From an uncultured Bacilli bacterium (lineage in GTDB: Bacteria; Bacillota_I; Bacilli_A; RF39; UBA660), in NCBI GenBank assembly GCA_934101495.1, contig CAKORG010000008.1, positions 1 through 35,423 on the forward strand: 35,423 nt of DNA. The letters run 5' to 3'. Positions 7,985 through 16,231 of this stretch are shown piece after piece. Below the pieces are notes generated by a model. It did no database searches. It had not been told where the DNA came from and saw only the letters and a list, made by a program, of their open reading frames with translations. Each line of letters begins with the position of its first letter. The first letter of the stretch is position 1. The translations under genes were made by a program, and so were the position numbers.

Positions 7985-9193
7985 ATGAGATTAAGATTTA
8001 AGTCTGCCCTAGGTTTCATATTTCTACTTATAGCTATTTGTGCCTTTTTAGGTGTTGGCTATATGTTTTACGGCAAAATAAGTAATGATTCGGATATTGT
8101 AGTTGACGGTAAAATAACAATTAACTATCTAACTGGTAAAAAATTTGAATTAAATGGTAATGATGAAGTTTCTTTCTCAGTAACAAATAACGATATTGAA
8201 ACAAAATACTATTACATACAGTTAACAGACATTTATGCTAAAGATGTTAAATACGAATTAACATCTTCAGATAACTTGAAAATAGCTAATGAACTTAAAT
8301 CTGAAATAATTTCTAACCAGGTATCCATTAATGCACAAGAAACAGTTAAATATACAATAAAATTTACAACAAAAGATAATGAAGAATATTCTGGTGTTAT
8401 TCAAATTGGTGAAAAAAATGATGAAAATAACACATTTGCAGATGTAATAATTGCCAATAATAAATTAAATGAAACAAGTTTAACTAAAAATGGTGAATCT
8501 GCAACATTAGATGAAGGATTTTTAAAAAGTACTGATGACTTGGGTGTAGCATATTATTTTAGGGGAGCTGTTTCAAATAATAATGTAAAATTTGCAGATA
8601 AAAATTGGAAAATAGTCAAAATTAATGGTGATGGTTCAGTTAAACTAGTACTTGATGGAACTATTGAAGAATTAAATAAATATTATGAAAGTGAATTTAC
8701 ATTTGAAAATAGTAAAATAAGTGAGAGTTTAAATAATTGGTACAATGTAAATTTAAAAAGTTATAGTGATTATATAGCATATTATAAATTTTGTAATGAT
8801 ATAGTATCTGAAGAAGAAAGTTCCAATTATATAGCTTATAGTAGAATAATTACTAATAAAATACCTATGTATGTGTGTTTAGGAAATAAAGTTAACACAA
8901 AAATCGGATTACTAACTGCGGATGAAGTATCAATGGCTGGAGCATCACGGAATGAAAATAAAGAATTTTATTTATATAATGATAATATTAAAACAGCATA
9001 CTATTTAATGACTGGTGCAGAATATAGGAATAATACATATTATCCATTCTTAGTTGGAACAGATGGTGGTATCATAACTAATACAGCAGGAAATTTACTT
9101 AGAGGTATTAGACCTGTTATTAATATAATTAAGAATGCAAAAATAACTGGAAATGGTTCTTCAGAAGAACCTTATAAGATAATTGCTAATTAA
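7985..9193 (+). CDS. Membrane-anchored or secreted protein with a DUF6273/FGE-like C-terminal domain
   Basis: About 402 residues. An N-terminal hydrophobic segment (about 8-30, after MRLRFK) is a signal peptide or anchor. Residues 35-145 are beta-rich and TasA-like in composition. The C-terminal domain contains GVAYYFRGAV, NWKIVKINGDGSVKL (Trp about 208), an ESLNNWYN strand-helix, IGLLTADEVSMAGAS, a YYLMTGAEY stretch, RGIRPVINI and a final GNGSSEEPYKI. This set (W..I..DG, a tract like S..L..WLN, GLLTADE, RPVINL) recurs in secreted Bacillota proteins of the DUF6273 type with a probable sulfatase-modifying-factor/C-type-lectin fold; that fold is inference. AAAGGA lies 9 nt before ATG 7985; two in-frame ATGs (7976, 7979) are too close to it. 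The function is unknown, probably at the cell surface. Confidence 0.65.
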   Translation: MRLRFKSALGFIFLLIAICAFLGVGYMFYGKISNDSDIVVDGKITINYLTGKKFELNGNDEVSFSVTNNDIETKYYYIQLTDIYAKDVKYELTSSDNLKIANELKSEIISNQVSINAQETVKYTIKFTTKDNEEYSGVIQIGEKNDENNTFADVIIANNKLNETSLTKNGESATLDEGFLKSTDDLGVAYYFRGAVSNNNVKFADKNWKIVKINGDGSVKLVLDGTIEELNKYYESEFTFENSKISESLNNWYNVNLKSYSDYIAYYKFCNDIVSEEESSNYIAYSRIITNKIPMYVCLGNKVNTKIGLLTADEVSMAGASRNENKEFYLYNDNIKTAYYLMTGAEYRNNTYYPFLVGTDGGIITNTAGNLLRGIRPVINIIKNAKITGNGSSEEPYKIIAN

Positions 9194-9220
9194 CTTAAGA
9201 GAAAATCTTAAGTTTTTTTT
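9192..9220 (+). terminator. Intrinsic terminator of the surface-protein gene
   Basis: AACTTAAGA-GAAAA-TCTTAAGTT perfect 9-bp stem followed by eight T. Confidence 0.92.
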
Positions 9221-9247
9221 GACATTTGACATATTCGATGTTATAAT
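9219..9247 (+). promoter_or_regulatory. Perfect consensus promoter overlapping the terminator T run
   Basis: TTGACA (9219-9224), exactly 17 nt, TATAAT (9242-9247). The first two T of the -35 are the end of the previous terminator's T tract. A second TTGACA lies at 9226-9231. Confidence 0.8.
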
Positions 9248-9250
9248 AGT

Positions 9251-9287
9251 TGTCAATGTTTGACAGTTGATTATGTCAAATTGACAT
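9251..9287 (+). promoter_or_regulatory. Two inverted repeats, candidate operator
   Basis: TGTCAA-TGT-TTGACA (9251-9265) and ATGTCAA-A-TTGACAT (9273-9287) are two near-identical dyads just downstream of the consensus -10, covering the expected start of transcription. Repetition of TTGACA/TGTCAA in this tight array suggests a repressor site. A further TATAAT at 9318-9323 is near the downstream gene. Confidence 0.55.
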
Positions 9288-9339
9288 TTTATACTTTTTA
9301 TAAAAAAAGATAAATAGTATAATGATATTGGTGGTAGAA

Positions 9340-9828
9340 ATGAAAATATTTAATGATATATATAATTTTATAATGGCTCTTAGATTTGTTGATATAGTAT
9401 TTTATTTTTCAATATTAATACTTATGATACTCATAGTTATACTTATTTACTTTATAAAGATAAATAAATTGGAAGAGGATGAGAAAAACAAATTGGGGGA
9501 GACTCAAGAAATGAAAATAGCAAAGGAATTAAGGGATAATATGAAGAGTAGTGATAAAATGATACAATTTACAGATTATGAAAAAGATCAAGAAGATAAG
9601 GCTATAATTAGTTATGATGAACTTTTAAATAAGGGAAATAGTAATTATGAACTTAACTATGAAACTGAAGAAATGCATGATGATCTATCTGTAAAAAAGG
9701 TTGATTTAGATAATTTAGTAAATAAAAGTAATAATACGGTATCTAATTTAGAAGTTAGGGTTATAAGTTTTCAAAAAGAAGAAGCTTTTTTAGAAGCACT
9801 AAAGAGATTACAAAAGGAATTGGGATAG
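9340..9828 (+). CDS. Single-pass membrane protein of unknown function
   Basis: 162 residues from ATG 9340, chosen because GGTGG sits 6 nt before it; an in-frame ATG at 9322 lies in the -10 box. One strong membrane helix (about residues 17-39, FYFSILILMILIVILIYF) is followed by a charged cytoplasmic tail of about 120 residues rich in Glu/Lys/Asp with coiled-coil character (KLEEDEKNKLGETQEMKIAK). No enzyme motif. It ends 3 bases before mtaB, so the two are co-transcribed from the operator-bearing promoter. The family is not recognised. Confidence 0.6.
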   Translation: MKIFNDIYNFIMALRFVDIVFYFSILILMILIVILIYFIKINKLEEDEKNKLGETQEMKIAKELRDNMKSSDKMIQFTDYEKDQEDKAIISYDELLNKGNSNYELNYETEEMHDDLSVKKVDLDNLVNKSNNTVSNLEVRVISFQKEEAFLEALKRLQKELG

Positions 9829-9831
9829 GTT

Positions 9832-11076
9832 ATGAAATTTAATATAGTTACATTTGGATGTAAAGTTAATCAATATGAATCAAATATGATGAAAGAAAAA
9901 ATGCTTTCATCAAATTTTTTCTATACTGAAGAATTAAATAATGCAAACATTATTATAGTAAATACATGCTCTGTTACTAATGTTGCAGATAAGAAATGTT
10001 TAAAAATGATAAGAAGAATAAAAAGAGAATATCCAAATGCTATTTTAGTAGTTGCTGGTTGTAGTAGTCAAAATAAACAAAGTGAGTATGAAAATTTAGA
10101 CATAGATATACTTATTGGTAATAAAGATAAAAGTATAATAAATGAACTTATTAAAGAATATATAGATACTAAAAAAAGATATGTTAAATTTTATAATGAT
10201 AGAGATTTAGGTTTTGAAGATATGTTAATAGATGATTATAACCATGTAAGAGCTTTTATTAAAATTGAAGATGGTTGTGATAATTTCTGCTCATATTGTA
10301 TTATTCCTTATGTTAGAGGTTCTGTAAGGTCTAAATCCTTTGATAAAGTATTAGAAGAAGCTAAGCATTTAGCTTACCATGGTCATAAAGAAATAGTTTT
10401 AACTGGTATTCACACTGGGCATTATGAAAATTCTGGCCATGATTTAACAGATTTAATAAATGAACTTTCTAAAATAGAAAACTTAAAACGAATTAGAATA
10501 TCTAGTATTGAAATAACAGAACTTAATGATAAATTTTTAAATATGTTAGGTAAAAATGATAAAGTATGTAATCATTTACATATCCCACTTCAAGCAGGTA
10601 GTGATGAAATACTAAAAAGAATGAATCGTAAATATGATTTAAAATATTATGAAGAAAAGATAAATAAAATTAGAAGTATTAGACCAGATATATCAATAAC
10701 AACAGATATAATCGTAGGTTTTCCTTATGAAACCGAAGAATTATTTCAAAGTACTTTAGATTTTTCAAAAAAAATGAATTTTAGTAAGATCCATGTATTT
10801 CCTTATTCAATTAGAAAAGGTACTGCAGCAGCATCAATGCTTAAGCAAATTGATGAAAGTATCAAAAAAGATAGAGTTAAACGATTAATGACTTTAAGTG
10901 AACAAATGGAAGAAGAATACTATAATAAATTTAAAGGAAAAAAATTAGATATTCTAGTAGAAGAAGTAAATGATAACATAAGTATTGGTCATACAAGTAA
11001 TTATCTAAAAATAGAAGTAAAAGAAAAACTAAATAAAAATGAAATCTATACAGTAACATATAATGGAGGAAAATAA
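9832..11076 (+). CDS. mtaB: tRNA t6A37 methylthiotransferase (MtaB)
   Basis: Radical-SAM methylthiotransferase that converts t6A37 to ms2t6A37 in tRNAs reading ANN codons. The N-terminal UPF0004 domain holds cluster Cys C10 (TFGCKVNQYES), C46 (NTCSVTN) and C77 (AGCSSQ). The radical-SAM CxxxCxxC is C149-xxx-C153-xx-C156 (DGCDNFCSYCIIPYVRG). HIPLQAGSDEILKRMNR and a C-terminal TRAM-like segment follow. FGCKVNQ assigns it to MtaB rather than MiaB or RimO. Length 414 is normal. The stop TAA shares its last A with the next gene's ATG. Confidence 0.93.
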   Translation: MKFNIVTFGCKVNQYESNMMKEKMLSSNFFYTEELNNANIIIVNTCSVTNVADKKCLKMIRRIKREYPNAILVVAGCSSQNKQSEYENLDIDILIGNKDKSIINELIKEYIDTKKRYVKFYNDRDLGFEDMLIDDYNHVRAFIKIEDGCDNFCSYCIIPYVRGSVRSKSFDKVLEEAKHLAYHGHKEIVLTGIHTGHYENSGHDLTDLINELSKIENLKRIRISSIEITELNDKFLNMLGKNDKVCNHLHIPLQAGSDEILKRMNRKYDLKYYEEKINKIRSIRPDISITTDIIVGFPYETEELFQSTLDFSKKMNFSKIHVFPYSIRKGTAAASMLKQIDESIKKDRVKRLMTLSEQMEEEYYNKFKGKKLDILVEEVNDNISIGHTSNYLKIEVKEKLNKNEIYTVTYNGGK

Positions 11077-11513
11077 TGGACGAATTACAAGAAAGAATAA
11101 CAAATTTAACAAGTAATGAAGAAGCAAGGTATTTTTATCATTTTACAAGTGTTTCTGGTGATAAAATTCTAGAGGATGGCTTAGTTGTTGCCAATCCTTT
11201 ATGGGAACAATCTTTTTTAGAATTTAGTAAAGAAGAACTTGCAAATATTGCAGCCGTATTAGAAGATAATAAAAGTACGTTAGTTAAAAATAATGCCATA
11301 ATGATTATAGCAGGTGTCTATAAGGATAGTATGAGAAGCTTTATAAGAAAGTTAAGACCTGAAGAGGGAGCATTTCTAGATTTTGAAGGAGTTGGAGCTC
11401 CAGATTATATTGTAGATAGTAATAATTTATTAGGTTACATAGATTTAGAAAATTTAGAGTTAGTTATAAATGAATATGCTAGTGTTCTAAGCGGTAATCT
11501 TTATTTAGATTAA
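11076..11513 (+). CDS. Small protein with a YHFTS...ILEDGL motif (possible ADP-ribosyltransferase-like fold)
   Basis: 145 residues translated by stop-start overlap (TAATG) with mtaB. The N-terminal segment RYFYHFTSVSGDKILEDGL (18-36) resembles the H-x-[TS] plus I-L-x-x-G-L pattern found at the NAD-binding start of several ADP-ribosyltransferase-like folds. A Glu/Asp-rich middle and APDYIVDSNNLLGYID (about 108-123) follow. No cysteines and no membrane segment. The match is a short pattern only, so enzymatic activity is a guess. The coupling to a tRNA-modifying enzyme is notable but could be passive. Confidence 0.45.
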   Translation: MDELQERITNLTSNEEARYFYHFTSVSGDKILEDGLVVANPLWEQSFLEFSKEELANIAAVLEDNKSTLVKNNAIMIIAGVYKDSMRSFIRKLRPEEGAFLDFEGVGAPDYIVDSNNLLGYIDLENLELVINEYASVLSGNLYLD

Positions 11514-11532
11514 TTTTTTAGAAATAAATAGC

Positions 11533-11561
11533 TTGATATTTTGATGTAGGAAGTTTATAAT
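11533..11561 (+). promoter_or_regulatory. Promoter of recD2
   Basis: TTGATA (11533-11538), 17-nt spacer, TATAAT (11556-11561). Confidence 0.75.
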
Positions 11562-11586
11562 AATGTAAGTATGTTGGTAGAAAAAA

Positions 11587-13770
11587 ATGAAGGACATTAT
11601 GAATTACATTAAAGGCAAGATTAAAAAGTTAATATTTTATAGTAAAGAAAGTGGCTTTGTAGTCGCTTTGTTTCGCGTTAAGGAAAGTAATTTAAATGAA
11701 CTTAATAATAAAACAGTAACTATTACTGGTTCATTTTTAGACCCAAGTATTGATGTTGCTATGACTCTTTATGGCGATTATAAGAAAAATGATAAATGGG
11801 GTATGCAATTTGTTGTAGAAAGTTATGAAGTTGATAAACCTACTACAAAAGAAGCAATTATTGACTTTTTATCTAGTCCTTTTATTGAAGGATGCGGGGA
11901 AGTAACTGCTAAAAGAATAGTGGAAACTTTCGGAGAAAAGTCTTTAGATATAATAAAAAATGATAAAGAAAAATTACTTGATATTGAAGGATTAACTGAG
12001 AAAAGAGCAGAAAAAATACATGCATCACTAATTAATTATGATAAAAGTGGTGATACAATATTAAAACTTCAAAATCTAGGTTTTTCTATTGAAGAATGTT
12101 ATAGGATATATAATTATTTTAAAGATGAAATAGATGAAGTTTTAGCAAATGACTTTTATAGAATAAGTGAAGTTGTAGATTTTAGAAAAGTAGATAGTAT
12201 ATATGTTAATAATTTTGGTGATAAATCTGATGCTAGAGTATTTGCATGTATTTTAGAAAGTATGAGAATATTATCATTTGCTAATGGCGATACATTTTAT
12301 TATGCAGATGAAATAAAAAACACTCTTTTAAAAGAATTTTATATTGAACTTACGGAAGATGTTTTTTTAGAATGTTTAGATTATTTAGAAAATAATAATG
12401 ATATTGTAAGATTAGATAAAAGAATATATTTAAAAGAATATTATGAAAAAGAATGTAATATAGCTAAGTGTTTAAAGAAAATAGATAGTAAAGCACCAAA
12501 AATGTTTTATAATATTGATGAAAAGTTAAAAGATTTAGAAGAAAAATTAAAAATAGATTATAATGAAACACAAGAAAAAGCTATAAAAAGTGCTTTAAAC
12601 AACAATATAACTATTATATCCGGGGGGCCAGGAACAGGTAAAACAACTATTATTAATGCTATAGTTAAGCTTTATATTGAAAAAGAAAAATTAGGACCAG
12701 CAGATATAATGGAAACTATAGCGCTTTTGGCTCCGACAGGAAGAGCTGCTAAAAAGATGAATTCATCAACAGGTATTCCAGCATATACAATTCATAGATA
12801 TTTAAAATGGTATAAAGATAGTAATGAGTTTGTTTATAATGAATATAATAAAACTCATCATAAGCTCATTATAGTAGATGAAGTTAGTATGATAGATGTT
12901 GATTTATTTAATGCATTACTTAACGGTATTAGTTCGAATGTCAAACTAATATTAGTTGGGGATACATTCCAACTTCCAAGTGTTGGTCCAGGACTTGTTT
13001 TAAATGATTTAATTGATAGTGATTTTTTTAACTTTGTTCCTTTAAACCAAATTTATCGTCAAAGTGATAATTCATATATACCATTTTTAGCTAAAGAAAT
13101 TAAAAATAATGATTTAAGTGAAGAATTTTTAACTAAGAAAGATGATTATAATTTTGTTCAAGTAGACTCAAGTAATATAAAAAATGCGATAAAACAAATA
13201 ACTGATATCTCTCTTAAAAAAGGTTTAGATGAAAGAAATGTTCAAGTTTTAGCTCCGATGTATAAAGGTGAAGCTGGAATTGATGCTTTAAATAGTATAC
13301 TTCAAGAAATATATAATCCATCAGAAAGATGTAAAGAAGAAGTTGTTTATGGTGAATATATTTATCGTGAAGGTGATAAAGTATTGCAATTAGTTAATGA
13401 CTTAGATAATAATGTCTTTAATGGAGATATTGGTTTTATAGAAAGAATAAATGGTAATAAAATAATAATTAATTTTGATGGTAATAGAGTAGAATATGAT
13501 AAAAAAGATTTAAAGCAAATAAAACATGCTTATGCTATATCTATTCATAAGAGCCAAGGTAGTGAATTTACTCATGTTTTAATGCCAATATCAAAAAGTT
13601 ATTACAAAATGCTTTATAATAAACTTATTTATACTGGTGTAAGTAGAGCTAAGAAAAGTCTTACTTTAGTAGGGGATGCCGCAGCTTTTCAAAGGGCAGT
13701 AGGTAATAATTATTCTTCTGGAAGAAAAACAAGTTTAAAAGAACAAATTACTATGGTATATAATAATTAA
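11587..13770 (+). CDS. recD2: RecD2-type ATP-dependent DNA helicase
   Basis: SF1B 5'-3' helicase of RecBC-less bacteria, used in replication-fork and mismatch-linked repair. N-terminal OB-like region (1-85), helix-hairpin-helix region with GCGEVTAKRIVETFG (102-116) and IEGLTEKRAEKI (133-144), then the helicase core: Walker A GGPGTGKTT (346-354), Walker B IIVDEVSMID, GDTFQLPSVGPG, QIYRQ and the C-terminal AISIHKSQGSEF plus YTGVSRAKKSL. Length 727 fits RecD2. An alternative ATG at 11599 has AAGGA only 4 nt before it; either start is possible. The promoter at 11533 separates it from the preceding gene. Confidence 0.93.
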   Translation: MKDIMNYIKGKIKKLIFYSKESGFVVALFRVKESNLNELNNKTVTITGSFLDPSIDVAMTLYGDYKKNDKWGMQFVVESYEVDKPTTKEAIIDFLSSPFIEGCGEVTAKRIVETFGEKSLDIIKNDKEKLLDIEGLTEKRAEKIHASLINYDKSGDTILKLQNLGFSIEECYRIYNYFKDEIDEVLANDFYRISEVVDFRKVDSIYVNNFGDKSDARVFACILESMRILSFANGDTFYYADEIKNTLLKEFYIELTEDVFLECLDYLENNNDIVRLDKRIYLKEYYEKECNIAKCLKKIDSKAPKMFYNIDEKLKDLEEKLKIDYNETQEKAIKSALNNNITIISGGPGTGKTTIINAIVKLYIEKEKLGPADIMETIALLAPTGRAAKKMNSSTGIPAYTIHRYLKWYKDSNEFVYNEYNKTHHKLIIVDEVSMIDVDLFNALLNGISSNVKLILVGDTFQLPSVGPGLVLNDLIDSDFFNFVPLNQIYRQSDNSYIPFLAKEIKNNDLSEEFLTKKDDYNFVQVDSSNIKNAIKQITDISLKKGLDERNVQVLAPMYKGEAGIDALNSILQEIYNPSERCKEEVVYGEYIYREGDKVLQLVNDLDNNVFNGDIGFIERINGNKIIINFDGNRVEYDKKDLKQIKHAYAISIHKSQGSEFTHVLMPISKSYYKMLYNKLIYTGVSRAKKSLTLVGDAAAFQRAVGNNYSSGRKTSLKEQITMVYNN

Positions 13771-13801
13771 ATTTGGACATACTACCTATAGAGGTGGAAA
13801 A

Positions 13802-13963
13802 ATGAAGAATATGTTTAAAGCTATGATGATAGTTGGCACAATGGCAGGTGTAGCTGGTGGCATTTATTTAATGAATGATAAAAAAGCTATGAAGAAAGCT
13901 GGTAAAAAAGTAATAAGTGCCATGGATAATGCAGAGTCAATGATAGCTAAAAAAATAAACTAA
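13802..13963 (+). CDS. Small single-helix membrane protein (YtxH-like)
   Basis: 53 residues: a hydrophobic Gly/Ala/Met N-terminal helix (about 4-24, MIVGTMAGVAGGIYLM) followed by a lysine-rich amphipathic tail. GAGGTGG lies 4 nt before the ATG. The short helix plus basic tail resembles YtxH-type small envelope proteins, but the match is compositional. It lies 31 bases after recD2 and probably shares its transcript, ending at the terminator below. Confidence 0.6.
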   Translation: MKNMFKAMMIVGTMAGVAGGIYLMNDKKAMKKAGKKVISAMDNAESMIAKKIN

Positions 13964-13976
13964 AAATTATTCTTAT

Positions 13977-14026
13977 AAAAAAGTGACTGTAAACCTATAA
14001 TAAAAAGTGAAAGTGTCGCTTTTTTT
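13977..14026 (+). terminator. Intrinsic terminator after recD2 operon
   Basis: AAAAAAGTGAC (13977-13987) pairs with GTCGCTTTTTT (14015-14025, one G-U) across a 27-nt loop, followed by T. Confidence 0.7.
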
Positions 14027-14082
14027 GTTTGTTTAAAATAAGTTTTCCTTTTGTTTCGGTATTATAGTATATTTTGCTTATT

Positions 14083-14120
14083 TTGACAATTTTTTTAAAT
14101 AGTTTGTGCTATCATATAAT
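14083..14120 (+). promoter_or_regulatory. Promoter region of the SPOR-mre-spoIVF operon
   Basis: TGC-TATCAT (extended -10, 14107-14115) and an overlapping TATAAT (14115-14120). TTGACA at 14083-14088 is 21 or 26 nt away, outside normal spacing, so the exact pairing is unclear. Confidence 0.4.
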
Positions 14121-14133
14121 TGGTGAAAAATAA

Positions 14134-14577
14134 ATGAAAAAATATTTAAAGATTTTATTGTTTTCTGTTGCAATTGGTGGAGTTCTTGCTTACTTTTTCT
14201 ATCGGGATATAAACAAAGAAGTCAGAGCTATTTCTAAAAAAGAGGAAGTAGTAACTATTTTTCAAACTGGGGTTTTTAAAGACTATGAAAATGCTCTTGA
14301 GTTCTCTAAAACTTTTGCATCTTCTATTATATATGAAGATAATGATTATTATAGAGTTATTATTGCTCTTACATATCATGAAGATGTTAAGACAAAACTT
14401 GAAGTAATGTACACAAATAAAGAGATAAATTATTATTTAAAAGAAATTAGAGTATCTAAAGATTTAATAGGAAAAATAAGCAAATTTGAAAGTATAATAC
14501 TAAAAAGTGATAAAGAAGAGGTAATAGATAACGTAAATAACAGCATCTTAAAATTATTTTTATCATATATTAAATAA
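14134..14577 (+). CDS. Membrane-anchored SPOR-like protein (SpoIIB position)
   Basis: 147 residues: short N-terminus, one membrane helix (about 5-23), linker, then a SPOR-like region (about 40-110: VTIFQTGVFKDYENALEFSK, then YYRVIIALTYHED), where SPOR domains read F-x-V-Q-x-G-x-F followed by an A-x-x-L helix. SPOR domains bind denuded septal glycan. In B. subtilis the SPOR protein SpoIIB lies upstream of mreBCD, and this gene lies just upstream of mreC, so orthology is plausible. The domain call rests on a weak pattern. Confidence 0.55.
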   Translation: MKKYLKILLFSVAIGGVLAYFFYRDINKEVRAISKKEEVVTIFQTGVFKDYENALEFSKTFASSIIYEDNDYYRVIIALTYHEDVKTKLEVMYTNKEINYYLKEIRVSKDLIGKISKFESIILKSDKEEVIDNVNNSILKLFLSYIK

Positions 14578-14596
14578 TTTTAGACATACTAATAAT

Positions 14597-15259
14597 ATGA
14601 TAAAGAAATATAAAGATTACATTATTTTATTAGGTGTTTTTTTACTATTTTTATTTGCAAGTGGGGTAAATAGATTTTTAATTGCTATAAATCCTAATTT
14701 AGATACTAGTAAAATAGTTATTAATTATGATAAACATTTAAAAGAAGAACTTGATAATATAAAAAAAATAAAAGATATAGAGTTTCAAGATAATTTGGAT
14801 ATCATAGTAAGCCGTGTTAAATATAGAGATGTTTATGAATATAGTAATACTTTAACAATATTTAAGGGAACAAAGAATAATGTAAATGTTGGTGATGCTG
14901 TTTTAACAAATAATGGTTTAGTGGGAATCATAAGTAAAACTTATGATTATTATTCAGTAGTTAGTTTAATAACTAATAAAAAAAGTAATATATCTGTTAA
15001 AATTAATGATGCTGTTGGGGTATTAAAACTAGAAAATAATAAGTTAGTGGTAACAAGCATAAATAATTATAAAAATATAAATATTGGTAATGAAATATAT
15101 ACATCAGGACTTGGAAATTTGCCAGATAATATTTATGTTGGAAAAGTAAAAAGTGTTAGTTTAAATGATACAGAAATAGAAAAAGTAATTGAGGTAGATA
15201 TTAAAAATAGGTTAGATACTTTAGATTATCTTTTCATATGGAGGTTAAATCATGATTAA
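14597..15259 (+). CDS. mreC: Rod shape-determining protein MreC
   Basis: Bitopic elongasome scaffold. N-terminal membrane helix (about 8-30), predicted coiled coil (about 45-65, KHLKEELDNIKKIKDI), then the double beta-barrel with KGTKNNVNVGDAVLTNNGLV and YTSGLGNLPDNIYVGKVKSV, both typical of MreC. At 220 residues it is shorter than usual (about 280), mostly through a short coiled coil. Its end overlaps mreD by 8 bases. No mreB lies upstream, contrary to the usual mreBCD order. Confidence 0.9.
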   Translation: MIKKYKDYIILLGVFLLFLFASGVNRFLIAINPNLDTSKIVINYDKHLKEELDNIKKIKDIEFQDNLDIIVSRVKYRDVYEYSNTLTIFKGTKNNVNVGDAVLTNNGLVGIISKTYDYYSVVSLITNKKSNISVKINDAVGVLKLENNKLVVTSINNYKNINIGNEIYTSGLGNLPDNIYVGKVKSVSLNDTEIEKVIEVDIKNRLDTLDYLFIWRLNHD

Positions 15260-15632
15260 AGTATTTATTGATATTATGATTTATAATTTTACGCCCTTTA
15301 AAAGCTTTTTCTTTCTAACTAATATTAATTCCAAGAGTTTTATTTATAATTTAGCTGTTGGTTTATTTATAGATTTATTTGTAATTCATACTTTTTTACT
15401 TAATACTTTATTTATATGTGTAATTTATTTGGCACATAAATATTTAAGAATAAATTATTATAATGTAATAAATTACTATGTTTTTAATATAGGTATAGTA
15501 TTTATATATTATTTAGTTTATTGTAGTATTTTTAACTTTAAAAATATATTTTTTAATATGTTTATTATAAATAGTATCTTTATTATAATAAGTTATATTA
15601 AAGATAGTAAAGACATAAAATTATATCGGTGA
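15252..15632 (+). CDS. mreD: Rod shape-determining protein MreD
   Basis: 126-residue protein with four or five hydrophobic segments and few charges, including NLAVGLFIDLFVIHTFLLNT, the MreD pattern of a helix carrying G-x-x-x-D. Shorter than typical MreD (about 160). Identification leans on position: it overlaps mreC by 8 bases and is followed by SpoIVFA/B-like genes as in B. subtilis (minus minCD). Works with MreC in the elongasome membrane complex. Confidence 0.78.
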   Translation: MIKVFIDIMIYNFTPFKSFFFLTNINSKSFIYNLAVGLFIDLFVIHTFLLNTLFICVIYLAHKYLRINYYNVINYYVFNIGIVFIYYLVYCSIFNFKNIFFNMFIINSIFIIISYIKDSKDIKLYR

Positions 15633-15637
15633 TATAA

Positions 15638-16231
15638 ATGGAAGAATATCTTGAAGCTTTTAAAAAAAGAAAAAATGGTCATGAGTTTAAAACAAGTTTT
15701 AAAATAAATTTAAAACCCATTATTTCTAAGCTTTTAATCGCTGTGATATTCTTTTTAGTTAGTGTAATATTTACAAATTCAAGTGATAAAAACTTACTTT
15801 TTTATAAAGAACATGTTTTAACAGAAAGCATTCCATTTACTAAAATAAAAGGATGGTATGAAGATTTATTTGGAGAAGTTCTTCCTAAAAATGATAATAA
15901 TCAAATGGTTATGAATGGTCATTTAGTATATAAAAGTATTGAAAACTATAAAGATGGTGAAGTTCTTAGTCTAAGTAGTAATACTTTAATTAATAATTTA
16001 ACAAGTGGAGTAGTAGTTTTTGTGGGAACCAAAGATGATTATGGAGAAACTATCATTATTCAAGGTGTTGATGGCGTAGATATTTGGTATGGAAATTTAA
16101 CTAATGTATCTGTAAAACTGTATGATTATGTTGAAAAAAATAAATTAATCGGTGAAACTAAAGATGATAAATTATATTTAGTAATAAAAAAGAATAATGA
16201 ATTTATAAAATATGAAGATTATCAGGCTTGA
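15638..16231 (+). CDS. SpoIVFA-like membrane protein with degenerate LytM (M23) domain
   Basis: 197 residues: basic N-terminus (EEYLEAFKKRKNG), a membrane helix (about 33-50), and a C-terminal M23-like domain (about 95-190). Its strands GVVVFVGTKDDYGETIIIQG and VDIWYGNL lack the metal-binding His residues, so it cannot be a peptidase. SpoIVFA has the same dead LytM domain and a WYGNL-type strand. In B. subtilis SpoIVFA holds and regulates SpoIVFB in the forespore outer membrane. The partner protease gene overlaps it by 20 bases, supporting the pairing. Confidence 0.72.
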   Translation: MEEYLEAFKKRKNGHEFKTSFKINLKPIISKLLIAVIFFLVSVIFTNSSDKNLLFYKEHVLTESIPFTKIKGWYEDLFGEVLPKNDNNQMVMNGHLVYKSIENYKDGEVLSLSSNTLINNLTSGVVVFVGTKDDYGETIIIQGVDGVDIWYGNLTNVSVKLYDYVEKNKLIGETKDDKLYLVIKKNNEFIKYEDYQA

